From contig UQVX01000001.1 in the NCBI GenBank assembly GCA_900544585.1, forward strand, positions 1 to 64,000: a stretch of 64,000 bases of DNA. Direction: 5' to 3'. The position numbers and the translations under genes were made by a program. Within the stretch, counting starts at the first letter, position 1; every line of letters starts with the position of its first letter. Below the pieces are notes generated by a model that made no database searches, had not been told where the DNA came from, and saw nothing but the letters and a program-made list of their open reading frames with translations. Shown here piece by piece: positions 43,787 to 55,112 of this stretch. This DNA comes from an uncultured Mycoplasmataceae bacterium (GTDB taxonomy: Bacteria; Bacillota_I; Bacilli_A; Mycoplasmatales; Mycoplasmoidaceae).

Positions 43787-44002
43787 ATGCAAGTAAATGT
43801 CGGGATGATTATTGGGTTTAATTTGTTAAATTCAGAAATATTTGAAGTTGAAATTGATGATGCACATCATAATGTTCATAAATTCACAATTAAACAATAT
43901 CTAAAAAATATCAATGATTATAAATTAGGTAATTTTGTTGTTGTTTATAAAAATGAAGGTGAAAATGATTTTAGAATTAAATTAATCTCAGAGTTAATTT
44001 AA
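43787..44002 (+). CDS. Small hypothetical protein
   Basis: 71 residues with a good AAGGAG ribosome site 7 bases before the ATG. It starts MQVNVGMIIGFNLLNSEIFE. It appears mostly beta-stranded and acidic and has no signal or membrane helix. I do not recognise it; the size and strand pattern would fit a small beta-barrel (Sm- or KOW-like) protein, which is only a guess. It is the first gene of the run leading to plsC-scpA-scpB-mtnN. Confidence 0.65.
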   Translation: MQVNVGMIIGFNLLNSEIFEVEIDDAHHNVHKFTIKQYLKNINDYKLGNFVVVYKNEGENDFRIKLISELI

Positions 44003-44023
44003 TTAATTGATAAAATAGGTTTT

Positions 44024-44788
44024 ATGCTTGATATATTAAAAATTATTGGATGAATTTTTTCTTGGCCATTTTTGTTTATTTGATTACTAATTGAATTTCA
44101 TAGTTGTTCAGTGGCAGGGAAAAGATATAAAAAAGATCCTACCTCTTCTACCCAAGAGGAAAGATATGAAAAAATTAAAAAATTAGTTAATCATTTTTTG
44201 TATTGAAAAAGAATCAAAGTAGAAATTGTTGGGAAAGAAAAAATTGATAAGAAGGTCATGCTATTTGTTGCTAACCACAAATCTAATGCCGACCCATTAG
44301 TGGTTTTAAAAACCATCTTGAGTCAAGATGTGCCATATGTGACCTTTATTGCTAAAAAAGAGTTACAGGACACAAAACTTGGCCACGCTATGGACTTGAT
44401 AGATACTATTTATGTAGAAAGAGGCAACCTAAGAGAAGTGCCTAAAATTATTGATGAAATGGTTAAAACAATGCAAAACAAAGTTTCCATTTGTTTATTT
44501 GCAGAAGGTACAAGAGTACATGGTGATGAATTTGCAGATTTTAAACCTACATTGTTAGAAGCCGCCTATCGTACCCATTTAAGTGTGCAACCAACTGTTA
44601 TTTATAATACAGATGGATTATTGGATAAAGGTTATAAAAGACCAAAAAATAAAACAGTTAAAATAAATTATTTACCAAGTATTAATGCTGCAAGTTTTAT
44701 CAATATTGACAGAAATAACTTCATGAAAAAAATTCAAACTACAATGTTTGAAGAATATCAAAAAATAAAAAATAATAGTTATGCTTAA
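44024..44788 (+). CDS. plsC: 1-acyl-sn-glycerol-3-phosphate acyltransferase
   Basis: 254 residues; three TGA-Trp codons lie in the N-terminal membrane segment (IIGWIFSWPFLFIWLLI). It acylates lysophosphatidate to phosphatidate at the membrane. The acyltransferase motifs NHKSNADPL (H-x4-D) and FAEGTR (variant of FPEGTR) are present with usual spacing. Overlap with scpA is 8 bases. Confidence 0.9.
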
Positions 44789-45638
44789 TGATGAATTAGA
44801 ACATAAATTTAGTTTTAATCATAGTGAATCAAAAAATTCACTAGATGTTTTACTAGAGCTTATTAAAAAGAAAAAAACTGATATTAGAGATATCGATATC
44901 AAGGATTTAACTGACCAATTTATTAAATATTTTCATGAACATGAAAATACTGTTTCACTTGAAGAATATAGTGATTATGCAAACATGTCTGCATATTTAA
45001 TTGAGCTAAAAACAAGAAGTTTACTCCCAAATGCTGATTTAAGTATGAAAGATCGTAAGTCCATCGAGGATGAACAAGAAGCATTTATTAAAAGATTATT
45101 AGAATATCAAATGTACAAAAATGCCGTCCCACTATTAAATAAATACAAAGAAAAGAGAAGTTTTTTAATTGATAAATATCCTGAAGATTTTGATGAATAT
45201 TTAACTAATGATGCACCAATTGTAAAACTACCAAAACAAATGAATCCAGATAAATTAAGGGAAGCGTTAGAAAATGTTTTACTTAAACAAGTAATCAAAG
45301 AACGTTTAGAAACACCTGTAGATTTACATATGTCTGTCCAAGAGTATTCTGTGGAAGAAGTTGTTTTAGATTTAATAAATACATTACATAAGAGTAATAC
45401 TCATAGCACCTTATTTAGTGATTTTTTTCTAAGTTTATCGATTACAAAACAAAACATTGACTATTTTTGTATGTTAGTTTTTGTCATGTTATCTTTAGTA
45501 CATCAAGGTTACTTATTCATTGATGAAAAAAAGGATTATGATTTTTTTATAGAACTTAATCAAGAATTATTATCAAGTCAAGATGTAGCTGCTAATTTTA
45601 TTAAACAAATTAAAACTGAATTATTTGGAGAAGAATAA
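44781..45638 (+). CDS. scpA: Segregation and condensation protein A
   Basis: 285 residues, kleisin subunit bridging SMC heads with ScpB in the condensin complex. The N-terminus DVLLELIKKKKTDIRDIDIKDLTDQ corresponds to the SMC neck-binding domain, followed by ANMSAYLIELKTRSLLP, a strong ScpA signature. The C-terminal winged helix is around FFLSLSITKQNIDYFCMLVF. It starts inside plsC and is coupled to scpB by a one-base TAATG overlap. Confidence 0.93.
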   Translation: MLNDELEHKFSFNHSESKNSLDVLLELIKKKKTDIRDIDIKDLTDQFIKYFHEHENTVSLEEYSDYANMSAYLIELKTRSLLPNADLSMKDRKSIEDEQEAFIKRLLEYQMYKNAVPLLNKYKEKRSFLIDKYPEDFDEYLTNDAPIVKLPKQMNPDKLREALENVLLKQVIKERLETPVDLHMSVQEYSVEEVVLDLINTLHKSNTHSTLFSDFFLSLSITKQNIDYFCMLVFVMLSLVHQGYLFIDEKKDYDFFIELNQELLSSQDVAANFIKQIKTELFGEE

Positions 45639-46702
45639 TGATAGATGATAAAGAATATCAAGATGAATTAGACAGAATTAGTGCTTTAGCTGATGAAATC
45701 TTAGCCAATGATGATGAAACTGAATATGATGAGCTTGATGAAGAAGAATCTGATGATGCTTATGATGATGAAGCAGAAAATGATAGTGATGAAGCCAGCA
45801 AAGATGATGCATCAGAAATAGATCAAGATTTTTTAATTAACCAAGAAATATTAACAAAAGCTAATGAGTTATTAGGTGGTAAAAAACCTATCATCGATGA
45901 TAGTGAATCTGATGAAGTGTTATATGGTAAATATGAAATTATTTATAGTGACGGTAGTAAAACTAGTGAAAAATACACAAAATTAAATGAAGATACTAAA
46001 CTATCTGATTTCAACCATGAAGATGCTAGTGTAACCATCAACAAAATTAAGGCTGATATTGATAAATATGCTGAGGAAAGAAATCAAATTCAAAATTTTC
46101 TTGCTCACAATAATAAAGAAATGAAAATTAGTGAAGCAAGAGGATTAATTGAAGCATGTTTATTTGTTTTAGGTAGTGAGGGTTTAAATGCTTATGATTT
46201 AAAAAAAGTTACTGACCTACCACTTGCTGTTATCAATAACATTCTTGATGAAATGACACACTATTATTTAAAAAATAAAAATAGTGGTTTTTTACTTGTT
46301 CAATATGGTAATAAATATAAATTTGTTGTCAAATCTCAATACTACAATTATTTGAATTTAATTCTTAATAAAAAAGAACGTAAAGCACTATCAGATAGTG
46401 TTTTAGAAACACTGGCTATTATTGCTTATAACCAACCATGTACTAAAGGAACAATTGAAAAAATTAGAAACAAAAGCTGCTTGACAGCCATTGAAAGATT
46501 AAAAGATTTAGGTTTAATTGAAGCTGATGAACGTTCAGAAGCAATTGGCAAGCCATGACTGTATTCTGTCACCCAAAAATTCTTTGATTTGTATGGCATA
46601 AAATCACTTAGTGAATTACCAATGATTAACCGGGATGACAAAAATTACACAGATGAAGTCGATGTTAATGCTGATTTCATTAATGAGATTAATGAGGAAT
46701 AA
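45638..46702 (+). CDS. scpB: Segregation and condensation protein B, acidic N-terminus
   Basis: 354 residues with one TGA-Trp at 46556. Two winged helices fill the C-terminal ~190 residues: ARGLIEACLFVLGSEGLNAYDLK, then LETLAIIAYNQPCTKGTIEKIR, RLKDLGLIEA and the GKPWLYSVTQKFFDLYG block. The first ~160 residues are a strongly acidic extension (runs such as DELDEEESDDAYDDE), absent from typical ~190-residue ScpB. It forms the scpA-scpB unit of the SMC complex and is followed by mtnN after 2 bases. Confidence 0.92.
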
Positions 46703-46704
46703 TT

Positions 46705-47415
46705 ATGAAATATGGCATTATTGTAGCGATGAATTATGAATTAGCATCGCTAGGCATACCATATCAGACTATTGAAAAATCACATCAAACTTATTATTTA
46801 TTTAATGATGATATTGTTTTAATTTATAGCGGCATTGGCAAGGTAAATGCAAGTTATAAAACAAGTTTATTAATCAATGATTTTCACCCTGACCACATTA
46901 TCAATTTAGGATCTGCTGGTTGCACAAATAGCAATGTAGCACTTTTAGATATCAATATTGCAGATAAATGTCAATATGGTGATGTTGATGTGACATGTGA
47001 TCCTAAATATGCAATTAACCAAATTCCCTATGAACCTAAATGATTTTTTAATGATTTACAAATGATTAATTTTTTAGCAAAATTATTAAGTGAAAAAAAT
47101 ATGCATGTAATTTGTAAAACTGCCATGACAGTTGATTCATTTGTTACAAAAAATAATGTTCATTTGTTTCATGAATTAGCAAATCATGAAGTTGGCAGTG
47201 TTGATATGGAATCATGTGCAATTGCCCAAGTTTGTCATCACTACCAAATTCCTTATAACTGCATAAAAATCATTAGTGATAACATTCATCACCCAATTAA
47301 TCACACTGAATTTGAAATGAATATGAGCAAAATTGCTAAAATTAGCAAAACAATTTTACTAACAATTTTAAATAGTATCCTTACGATACATAATACTAGC
47401 ACCAACAAAAATTAG
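46705..47415 (+). CDS. mtnN: 5'-methylthioadenosine/S-adenosylhomocysteine nucleosidase
   Basis: 236 residues with one TGA-Trp at 47041. It hydrolyses MTA and SAH to adenine plus a thioribose. Visible are YGIIVAMNYELASL, YSGIGKVNASYKTSLLI, IINLGSAGC, the specificity loop and VDMESCAIAQVC with the catalytic Glu, then IISDN. It detoxifies SAH from the methyltransferases in this window (trmK, rsmH). Its last 48 bases overlap the convergent permease-like gene. Confidence 0.93.
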
Positions 47416-49161
47416 TAGCGCTGACAATATGATTCATCAAGCGATTAAAGTTGGATAATCATAAACTGGTAAAATTTCAATTTGATTCAAGCTAGCTAAA
47501 TTTTGTTTTGTAATTAATGTTAATGGTAAAGAATGATTATTAACTATAATTCCATTTAATTTAGTTAAATCATAATTTTCTATGTTACTAAAAAAATTAT
47601 TATTTTCTTCTGCTTGTCAAACTGCACATTTAGTTCTTTGGGGATTAATAGTTATTTTCGCTAATGTGTTTGCATCAAAATTATTAATATTATTAGGTTG
47701 TAATAAAACTGCAAACCACATCGCAATTGTATCTGAATTAACATCAGGATACTTACTTGGATTAGTAATATAATCTTGCATTAATTGATAAGTTTGATAT
47801 TGAAAATTAAATAAGTAATTATTTAAAGTACTAATAAAATCATTACTATTCAAGTAATTATTAATTGACAATTTATAATCAGTCATTAAACTACTTGAAA
47901 AAATCATGTAGTAATAATTAGCAGCATTGTTACCATAATTTTTACCAGTCACAGTTTTCAGTTTATTTTGAACTTGCAAGGCTAATTTAATTTGATCAAC
48001 ATTGTAAAATGTTTCATAAAAATTAGCAAGATTACTAGTACTAAATTGTTTAATTACATAATTGTTATTTAAGAAAATAGGTGTTGGCAAACTAAAACTA
48101 CTAGCTTGAAAATCATAGTTAGGAATAGTTCCCATCAAGTTAGTTAAAAATAATGTTTGATTTGATGGTGTGGTAAAGCTAATTCAGTTTGAACTATATT
48201 TATCTAAATCAAATTGATTAAATTTGATATGAAATGACGCATCTGCACTTAGCATATCTTTATATTTTGGTAAAAATTGCATATTATTTCAACTTCAACC
48301 ATTGATATATACACTATAAAACGAAGCAAACAGACTTGCTGGATCTAAGTAAGCTTGACTAATAACATTTGTTTGTCTATAGGCTGTATTCCATGTTTTA
48401 TCTAAAATGTTTTGGGGACTATAACCTAGTAGATCTAGAGGTTTACCATTAATTTTGCTAGTATTTGTAATTGCTAAGTTATTGTTTGTTGCAATAGCAT
48501 AAGTGCTAACTTGATAACTATCTTTATTAATAAATTGGGTTGTTGAATAATCAATTCCTGTTTTTGCAGCTTGTTGTGGTTGCATCACAATTGAGACTAC
48601 ATTCACAAAATTGACAATCATGAATAAACCATTTAAACTAATAATAACAATAAAAATGGTAACTTTTTTAAGCATGAAACAACCTAAAACAACAATGCCA
48701 CTTCAAAATATCCCTGTTGTAAATGGTCCAAGAAATGCACCAAGCATAATTGCTCGTTGCAAATAAATATCAAAGCTATTATAGGTAAATAAAAAACTTG
48801 TAATAATAACAGCTATTAAACTAATCAATCCATTTATTAAAAAGATGATAGCTATTTTACTTCAAATCATTACTGTTCTAGTTAATGGTTTGGAATGCAA
48901 AACTAATTCACTGCCATCTTCATATCCTTGTTTAAACAAGAATAGCACCATGGACATAGCAACAATTACTAACAAGATATTAATAATTGATAGCACTGAT
49001 TTATATGTGAATAACTCTAGATAATTTAGTTTTGTTAGATATGGGAATAAATATAAGAATATCGCCAACAAAAAATAATAAATCACTAATGTAATTCAAA
49101 ATATCTTTGTTTTGATTAGGTTGAAAAAATTGTATTTTGTATAAACCAAAAAATGTTGCAT
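47368..49161 (-). CDS. ABC-2-type membrane protein (permease-like)
   Basis: 597 residues when all TGA codons are Trp; the three segments share one frame, from ATG 49161 to TAA 47368. Five or six helices crowd the N-terminal ~190 residues (VIYYFLLAIFLYLFPYL, IINILLVIVAMSMVLFLF, VTIFIVIISLNGLFMIV), with GYEDGSELVLHSKPLTR between them, a conserved cytoplasmic loop of ABC-2 transporters. A ~350-residue extracellular domain and one final helix (WWIILSALLIFVGASIMY) follow. The substrate is unknown. Its ATPase is not adjacent; the ABC ATPase at 61166 is one possible partner. Confidence 0.72.
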
Positions 49162-49205
49162 ACTTAACTAGTATTAATTTTACCTAATCTAAGTAAATTA
49201 ACATG

Positions 49206-52033
49206 TTAAATATTTTTGTTATTTAAGTCTGATTTATTTGGATATTTTTGATTTAAATATTTATCAACTGCTCATGACAAGACTGGCATTGGAACACTTC
49301 CATTACGAAGAATTAAGTCAAACAAGTCTTGTGTATTGTTTTTAGTGTTAACAGGTTCATTTCAATCCATGAAAGTTACTCCTGGATTATTTTTTTCAAA
49401 TAATGTCTTAGCTTTTAAAAAGTAAGATTGCATATCATTTAAACCATTATAGTAACTTGTTGCTTGAGCCGTGTATTCTAAATAACGTTTAGTTTCTCTC
49501 TTGATATCATCAACACCTAATCCTGAATTTGATGTTAAATATGTTCTAGCCTCACTTAATGAATATCCTGTACCAGCTTTAAATGTACCATCTGTACCAG
49601 CATGTATACCAACATCAACTGTAATTCTCATTGCTCTTAATTGTCTTTCGTTTAGAAAACCAAAATATTGCAATGCATCATAATATGTTTGATTGTTCTT
49701 TTTTTCAGGTTCTGTTGCTTTTTCACCAGCTTTATTTGTTTTTACTGGCAATCCATAAACACCATTAGCATAATCACTACTTAATTGAGAAATATCTGTA
49801 GTTTTAGACTTTGTACCAAAAGATGGTAAAGTTAGAACATCTTTTGGGGTAAATGTTTCTACACCATTATTATCTTTACTAAATGAACCACTAGCCTGTG
49901 TTGGTTCTCCATAAACCCCTAATTGTGTAGCAAATCATTCACTAAACAATCCCCAACCTTCAGCATACGCAGTTGATGAAAATGAAACAGCATCAGCATC
50001 AGCTGGATTAGCACTTGCATAGTCAAATTGGAAAACATGGCCACTAACTGCTTCATGGTTAGTTAATGTTGACATTGACCATTTTTGTAAACCAAAATAT
50101 GGATTAACATCAAGATAGAATCCTCCTCAACCTTTATTTGCTCATTCTGCAGCTCCTAAACCTTCATTAGCATAAGCAGCCCCACCTTCTCCTGATCTTA
50201 AAGTTCAATTATGAGGCGTTGGTTTAAAAGCACTTGCAATATGGTCACTTACATTTGCTTTATAAACTAGATATTGATAAACAGCTCTTGATGAACCAAT
50301 GTATGCTGCTTCTGGACTAATAGATTTATCCATTTTGTCATTAGTAATTGTGTCAGATGTTTGAATTGTGGCAGGTGATAATTTTTCAGTAATGTATTTA
50401 ACATATAAATTTCCAGCTTCACCATTAGTTTTAGTCACATCAGCATTTGTATCACCAACATAACCAATTACACTAGCGACTAAATCTTCATTTCCTACAT
50501 AGTATGATTTGTATTTATATGGTGTTTTAGTTGTACTAGTACCTGCATTACTATCGCCAGTAACACTTGCACAATTACTACCATCTAATGGTTTAGGTTG
50601 TGTTTGTTGTGGTAATAAATTAGTTGTTCCATCAATAGTAGGAAATTGAGTGGACGTCATATCTCTACCATTAAAAAATTGGTCAGAGTTTAATCATTGG
50701 AAAAAATTAGGCATATTAACTACACCTGAAGAATTTCTAATTTCAACATTTTCTTTCTTTACAGATGCAAATTCATTACCAGATGAATCCTGGTCATACA
50801 TGTATGTTTCTTTTCATTCTCCAGATGCACCAACTTTTAAATCAGCAATTTTATTAGCAACTTGTGTCATTGCATTAAGAATACCTTTAACTTGACTAGC
50901 ACCAAATTCGTATTGTTGACTAGGGTCAGCATCAATTACATTAGAATGTTTTTGTAATAATGCCTTATAAATTGCTTGTCCAGTTGGACCTGAAAATCCA
51001 ATTCCAATATCTTTTGTTGCTAAATCCGTTTTATCTAATCCCAAACCCTTAATATATTTGCCAGACTTAGTTGAAAATCCATTATCTTCTTCATTTGGAG
51101 ATGTTGTAGCAACTTCAAATGTAATTGATTTTCCCTCACTAATACTAGTAGGACGACCATATTTAATTCCCTTAAAGTAATCACCTAATAAGAAATTCAT
51201 TAGACTATCTAAATCATTTTGGGTCTTAGTAACTAATTCTTCAACACTCTTTTTTGCATTTGCATCTTCTGTGCTACTAGTTTTTCAAGTTTTATAACTT
51301 TCATTATTTGTAAACAATGATCCTTTTAGGGTTGCTTCATTCAAATTTGCAACTGTCATCCCATTAGCAGCAGAAGTTGCAATTTGTTGTAATTCTGTAT
51401 CATAAAGCATTTGTAGCATGCTACCAATTGTGTGTTTTGCTAAAACACCACTTCAGGTAGTACCAACTTCCAAACCTTCTTGTAAGTTATTATGAATATC
51501 AGTAATATAAGTGTCAATGGCTGTTAGTTGATTAATTCTTTCATTAGCACTTACTGGATTTTTTCCATTCATTCATTGTTTAGCTGCATTTTTAATTGTT
51601 TTTTGAAATGACTTAGAATAATTAGTCATAATCATTTGGTCATAAGAGTTAACAATTATGTATCTAATGTTAGATTCCACTAATTTCTTTTTAGTTTGTA
51701 ATTCATACTGGAATCCCCTTAATCAAATACTTTCATCAAGTTTAAAACTATTTTCAGTTTCTGCAATAATGTTATTAACTTGGTCTAAATATTTATTAAT
51801 CACACTAACCACTTTGGGTTGATTATCTTTTGTTAATTGATAATAAGCTTTGTTGCCTAATGCATCTTGTAATTCGCTATTATATTGTGCATTCAATTGC
51901 TTAGTGATACTCTTATCATAACCACTTGTGTTTTGTGTACATGATGTTAAGGTGATTGCTGTTGCACCTGCAATGGCTGACACACCTAGGATTCCTAAAC
52001 TAAAATTAAGAGCTGTTAAAAGACTTTTTTCAT
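49206..52033 (-). CDS. DUF885-family metallopeptidase lipoprotein, start out of frame
   Basis: One continuous frame (~930 codons, many TGA-Trp) encodes a lipoprotein peptidase: hydrophobic signal ending LTSC, a long N-terminal region, then DUF885 hallmarks. These are LTNHEAVSGHVFQFDYA (the HExxxGH zinc motif, near 50040-50060), YAEGWGLFSEWFATQLGVYG, RQLRAMRITVDVGIHAG, TAQATSYYNGLNDMQS and LRNGSVPMPVLSWAVDKYL. DUF885 proteins are zinc-dependent, usually exported peptidases. The expected start ATG 52033 is followed by six A and then GTC, which runs into TAA after five codons. With seven A the frame reads MKKSLLTALNFSLGILG, a perfect lipoprotein signal. A (TA)8 repeat sits in the promoter. It is switched off by slippage, or a sequencing error; GTG 51983 would lose the basic n-region. 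Confidence 0.82.
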
Positions 52034-52082
52034 AAATTAATGAACATCCTAAAAAATATTAAGAGTAAATACCCAGCTACAT

Positions 52083-52099
52083 TATATATATATATATAT
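52083..52099. repeat. (TA)8 microsatellite in the lipoprotein promoter
   Basis: Eight and a half TA units immediately upstream of a minus-strand TATAAT -10 (complement of 52081-52086), ~45 bases before the DUF885 lipoprotein start. A TTGAAT -35-like box (complement of 52112-52117) is 25 bases from the -10; losing four TA units would give the optimal 17. The gap is also the upstream region of the plus-strand gene at 52182. Confidence 0.75.
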
Positions 52100-52181
52100 T
52101 TAGGTTATAAAATTCAACCAAAATTTAGAATGATTTTATTTTTTATATTTTCATATTAAAATAACTAGTAATTGTAAATTT

Positions 52182-53159
52182 ATGAGTCAATTTAATTTAC
52201 GAACTAAATTTGAACAGATTGCTTTAAATTGAAAAATTTCCAAACATGAAATTTATAATTTTAATCAATACATTAATGTTTTAAGAAATTATAAACTTTG
52301 TATTTTAAATAAAAAAAATGCTGACTTTAATTTAAATTCGATTAGTAATTCACTTGTTCAGTTGTTAGATGTAATTTTTACAACAAATTACATTGAAAGT
52401 AATTACCAAGATTTTAGTAGTACTCTAGACAAAAAAGAAGTTCACCAACTGAAAGAAAGTGGTTTCAACAATTTAGATTTTTTTAGTCCTACTAATTATT
52501 TACATAAATACAAAAAAGACCTTATTTTTCGGATTGACAAATTTAGTCCTTCAACAACTAAGAAAAAAGTTATTAGATTAAATTTTAGTTTTCTAGATAA
52601 AAAATATCATTGATGACAAAAAGATGCCTTAACTTACAATATTAGTTCATTAATCAATGCATTAGATAAGCAAAATTTTATTTGAAGCAATTTAGATATT
52701 AAACATCAATCAGACTCACATGATAAGTTATTAGCAACCCTAAACATAGACATCGATCCCCAAAGATTGTGTGAGGATAGTGTTTTATGGATGAGTAATA
52801 GCGCCTGAGCACCTTTTATTCCAGATGTGCAAAAACAAATTTATGAGTTTTGCAAAGCTAATAATTATGATTACCATTCTTCCTACTATTTGTCTATTAA
52901 AGACATTAATAATGCTTTAAAAAATATTAATTTTCACATTAATGATAATTTTGTTACCATTTATCATACTTTCATTCAAATTAGGGACACAATCACTAAT
53001 CGTAAAATTAGTAAAGAAGATATTTTTACCTTAAAAAAACATTACCAAAATTTATATTGTGATACATTTGAGTTACTAAACCAAAAACTGAATTGTTTAA
53101 AACAATTAATTTATTTGTCTAAAAATATTGTTCGTGAATTCAATAACTCATTAGACTAA
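52182..53159 (+). CDS. Hypothetical protein
   Basis: 325 residues with several TGA-Trp codons, starting MSQFNLRTKFEQIALNWK and ending NIVREFNNSLD. It is helical, rich in Asn, Lys, Tyr and Phe, and has no signal peptide, membrane helix or Cys motif. I do not recognise a family. There is no Shine-Dalgarno before the ATG. It diverges from the DUF885 lipoprotein across the (TA)8 repeat and overlaps the convergent DUF2779 gene by 9 bases, so it may belong functionally to either accessory neighbour. Confidence 0.65.
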
Positions 53160-55112
53160 TTGTTTCACTCATTCAAGCACAGCTACCATTGCTCTTACAT
53201 CGTTTTCACAGTAAATTTTTGAGTTCATTTCTATTTCTTGTCACTCTGTGTCATTAACATGACCATAAAATCTTGCTAAACTCTTGGTTTGACAGACTAG
53301 CCCATTATAAATTTCTAATGTTTTATAATCCACGCAATTTGTAGATACAAAAATATTAGGAGCATATTTTTGAACTAGTGGTAAAACTTTCTTGATTGAA
53401 TAAAAACCACCTAATTCTTTAAAAAACACTGTGGTTTTATCTTTAGAGATTTTAAAAAAATCTGCTAAGTCAAAAAGATTATCAATGATGACTTGAATTT
53501 TTTTTGTGTACTGGCTATCATTGATAAAATCAATCATTTCTTTTAATCTACTTCTTTCAAATGTTTGATTATACACAACATAACTATATTCATCACCTTG
53601 GTAAAGATTATCAATAATCTCTTTAAAAAAATTAATGCTTAATTTGGCTGGATCGCCCATTAAATTATTGCATTGCTGTTTCATTCCATCATTGTGATTA
53701 ACTAAAATTGAGCATTGGGTCACAATTTGCATAAATGGTAAGCTGTTATTAACAACCCTAATTGCAGGGTTAATTGTTTCAAAGTCAAAATAAACTTGCT
53801 TAGGTTTTAAGCATTTAATTAATGCATCATAGTTTTCTTTATTAATCTCAGAATCTGCACTATTTTTGTTAAAAAACAAACTAATGTATTTTTGTTTTGT
53901 GTCAACAATTCCCTTTACATAATCATCCAACATCACATCATCATGGTTTAAATATGCAGTTGTTAAATTTTTTAAATTTTCTTGGTTGAAATCTAAAATA
54001 TTGCCACTATATTTAAAAGCTTTAATCCCTTTAGCAGCATAAAGTTGTCTTAGTTCTTGCCACATATCTGTGGTTTTAAAATGCGATTTGTCATTAGGGT
54101 GGGGTAAAAATTCGCCCGGCATATCTTTTAATTGCTGTTCTAAATTTTGCTTATGTGCTCAAAGTTTATTGATAACAACTTCAAAATCATCAATCATTTG
54201 ATTAATAATCAATTCTTTGTTTGCTGATCTTAAATTTTTAGTCTTAACTTTTGGATGCATACTAAATTCATCAGTTCTATTTAAAACATCATTGATGTTT
54301 AAACCTAAAACTTCTTTAATGCCATCTTTTCCATATTTTTCATAAGATGCACCAATTTTAATTGCTTGCTTAGTTTGTAAATCAAAATTCTTTTTACTAT
54401 CTATTGCCACACTTTTAGTTAAGTTAATTGTGTCACTAATAATAAAAGAGACTTCATTTTGGTCTAAATATTCATATTTAATTAAACATAATTGATAATT
54501 GATATCATATTTGGTATTATCATAATTAGTTTCTAAGATATACTTTTGGAAATATAAATCCAAAATATGGTGGAACTTAGCAGAAGATGTTGCTTTGGTT
54601 TCAATTAAATATATTTCATTTTCATATTTAACAAGTGCATCGCACTTAGTTAAAATTTTTAATTTTTCATCAATAAAGACAGGTTGAAATAAAATTACAT
54701 GAGGATTTTCTTCAATTAGTTTTTTAGTTTCACTAGCACAAGCTAAAAGATTGATTTTTTTGTCATCAAAATCAACAACTTTAAAATTTACATCATACTT
54801 ACTATTGTGATAATTAATAATGAATTGCTTGGATTTTTTATCAATTATTAACCCACTAGTGATAAGTGGGTTATCTTCATCGACTGCTGTATTTTGTTCT
54901 AATAATTCTCTATATACATCATAAACATCTTGTTCATCATCTACAGGTTCATCTTCATCATCTAAGATTATTTCTTTTGATGCTAATTTAAGTTTTTTTA
55001 ATTGTTGTTCATAGGCTGTTTTAATTTCGCTATTAGTAAAAAACCACATACTAGGTTGTTTGACATAGTAATTAATGTAGTCATATTTAGTAACAAATTG
55101 GGATTTTTTCAT
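53151..55112 (-). CDS. DUF2779 protein with Cas4-like nuclease domain
   Basis: 653 residues with TGA-Trp codons, ending at TAA 53151. The N-terminal half contains a PD-(D/E)XK-like core: KILTKCDALVKYENEIYLIETKATSS holds Asp and the E-x-K pair, as in Cas4 and Dna2/RecB nucleases. The C-terminal half is DUF2779: YFDFETINPAIRVV, PFMQIVTQCSIL, VVYNQTFERSRLKEM, and a late YCENDVRAMVAVLEW. These acidic residues follow the DEDD-exonuclease pattern. It is therefore probably a two-nuclease protein acting on DNA or RNA, with no known pathway. The start codon directly follows the stop of the upstream GIY-YIG gene (TAGATG), implying a joint function. Confidence 0.85.
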
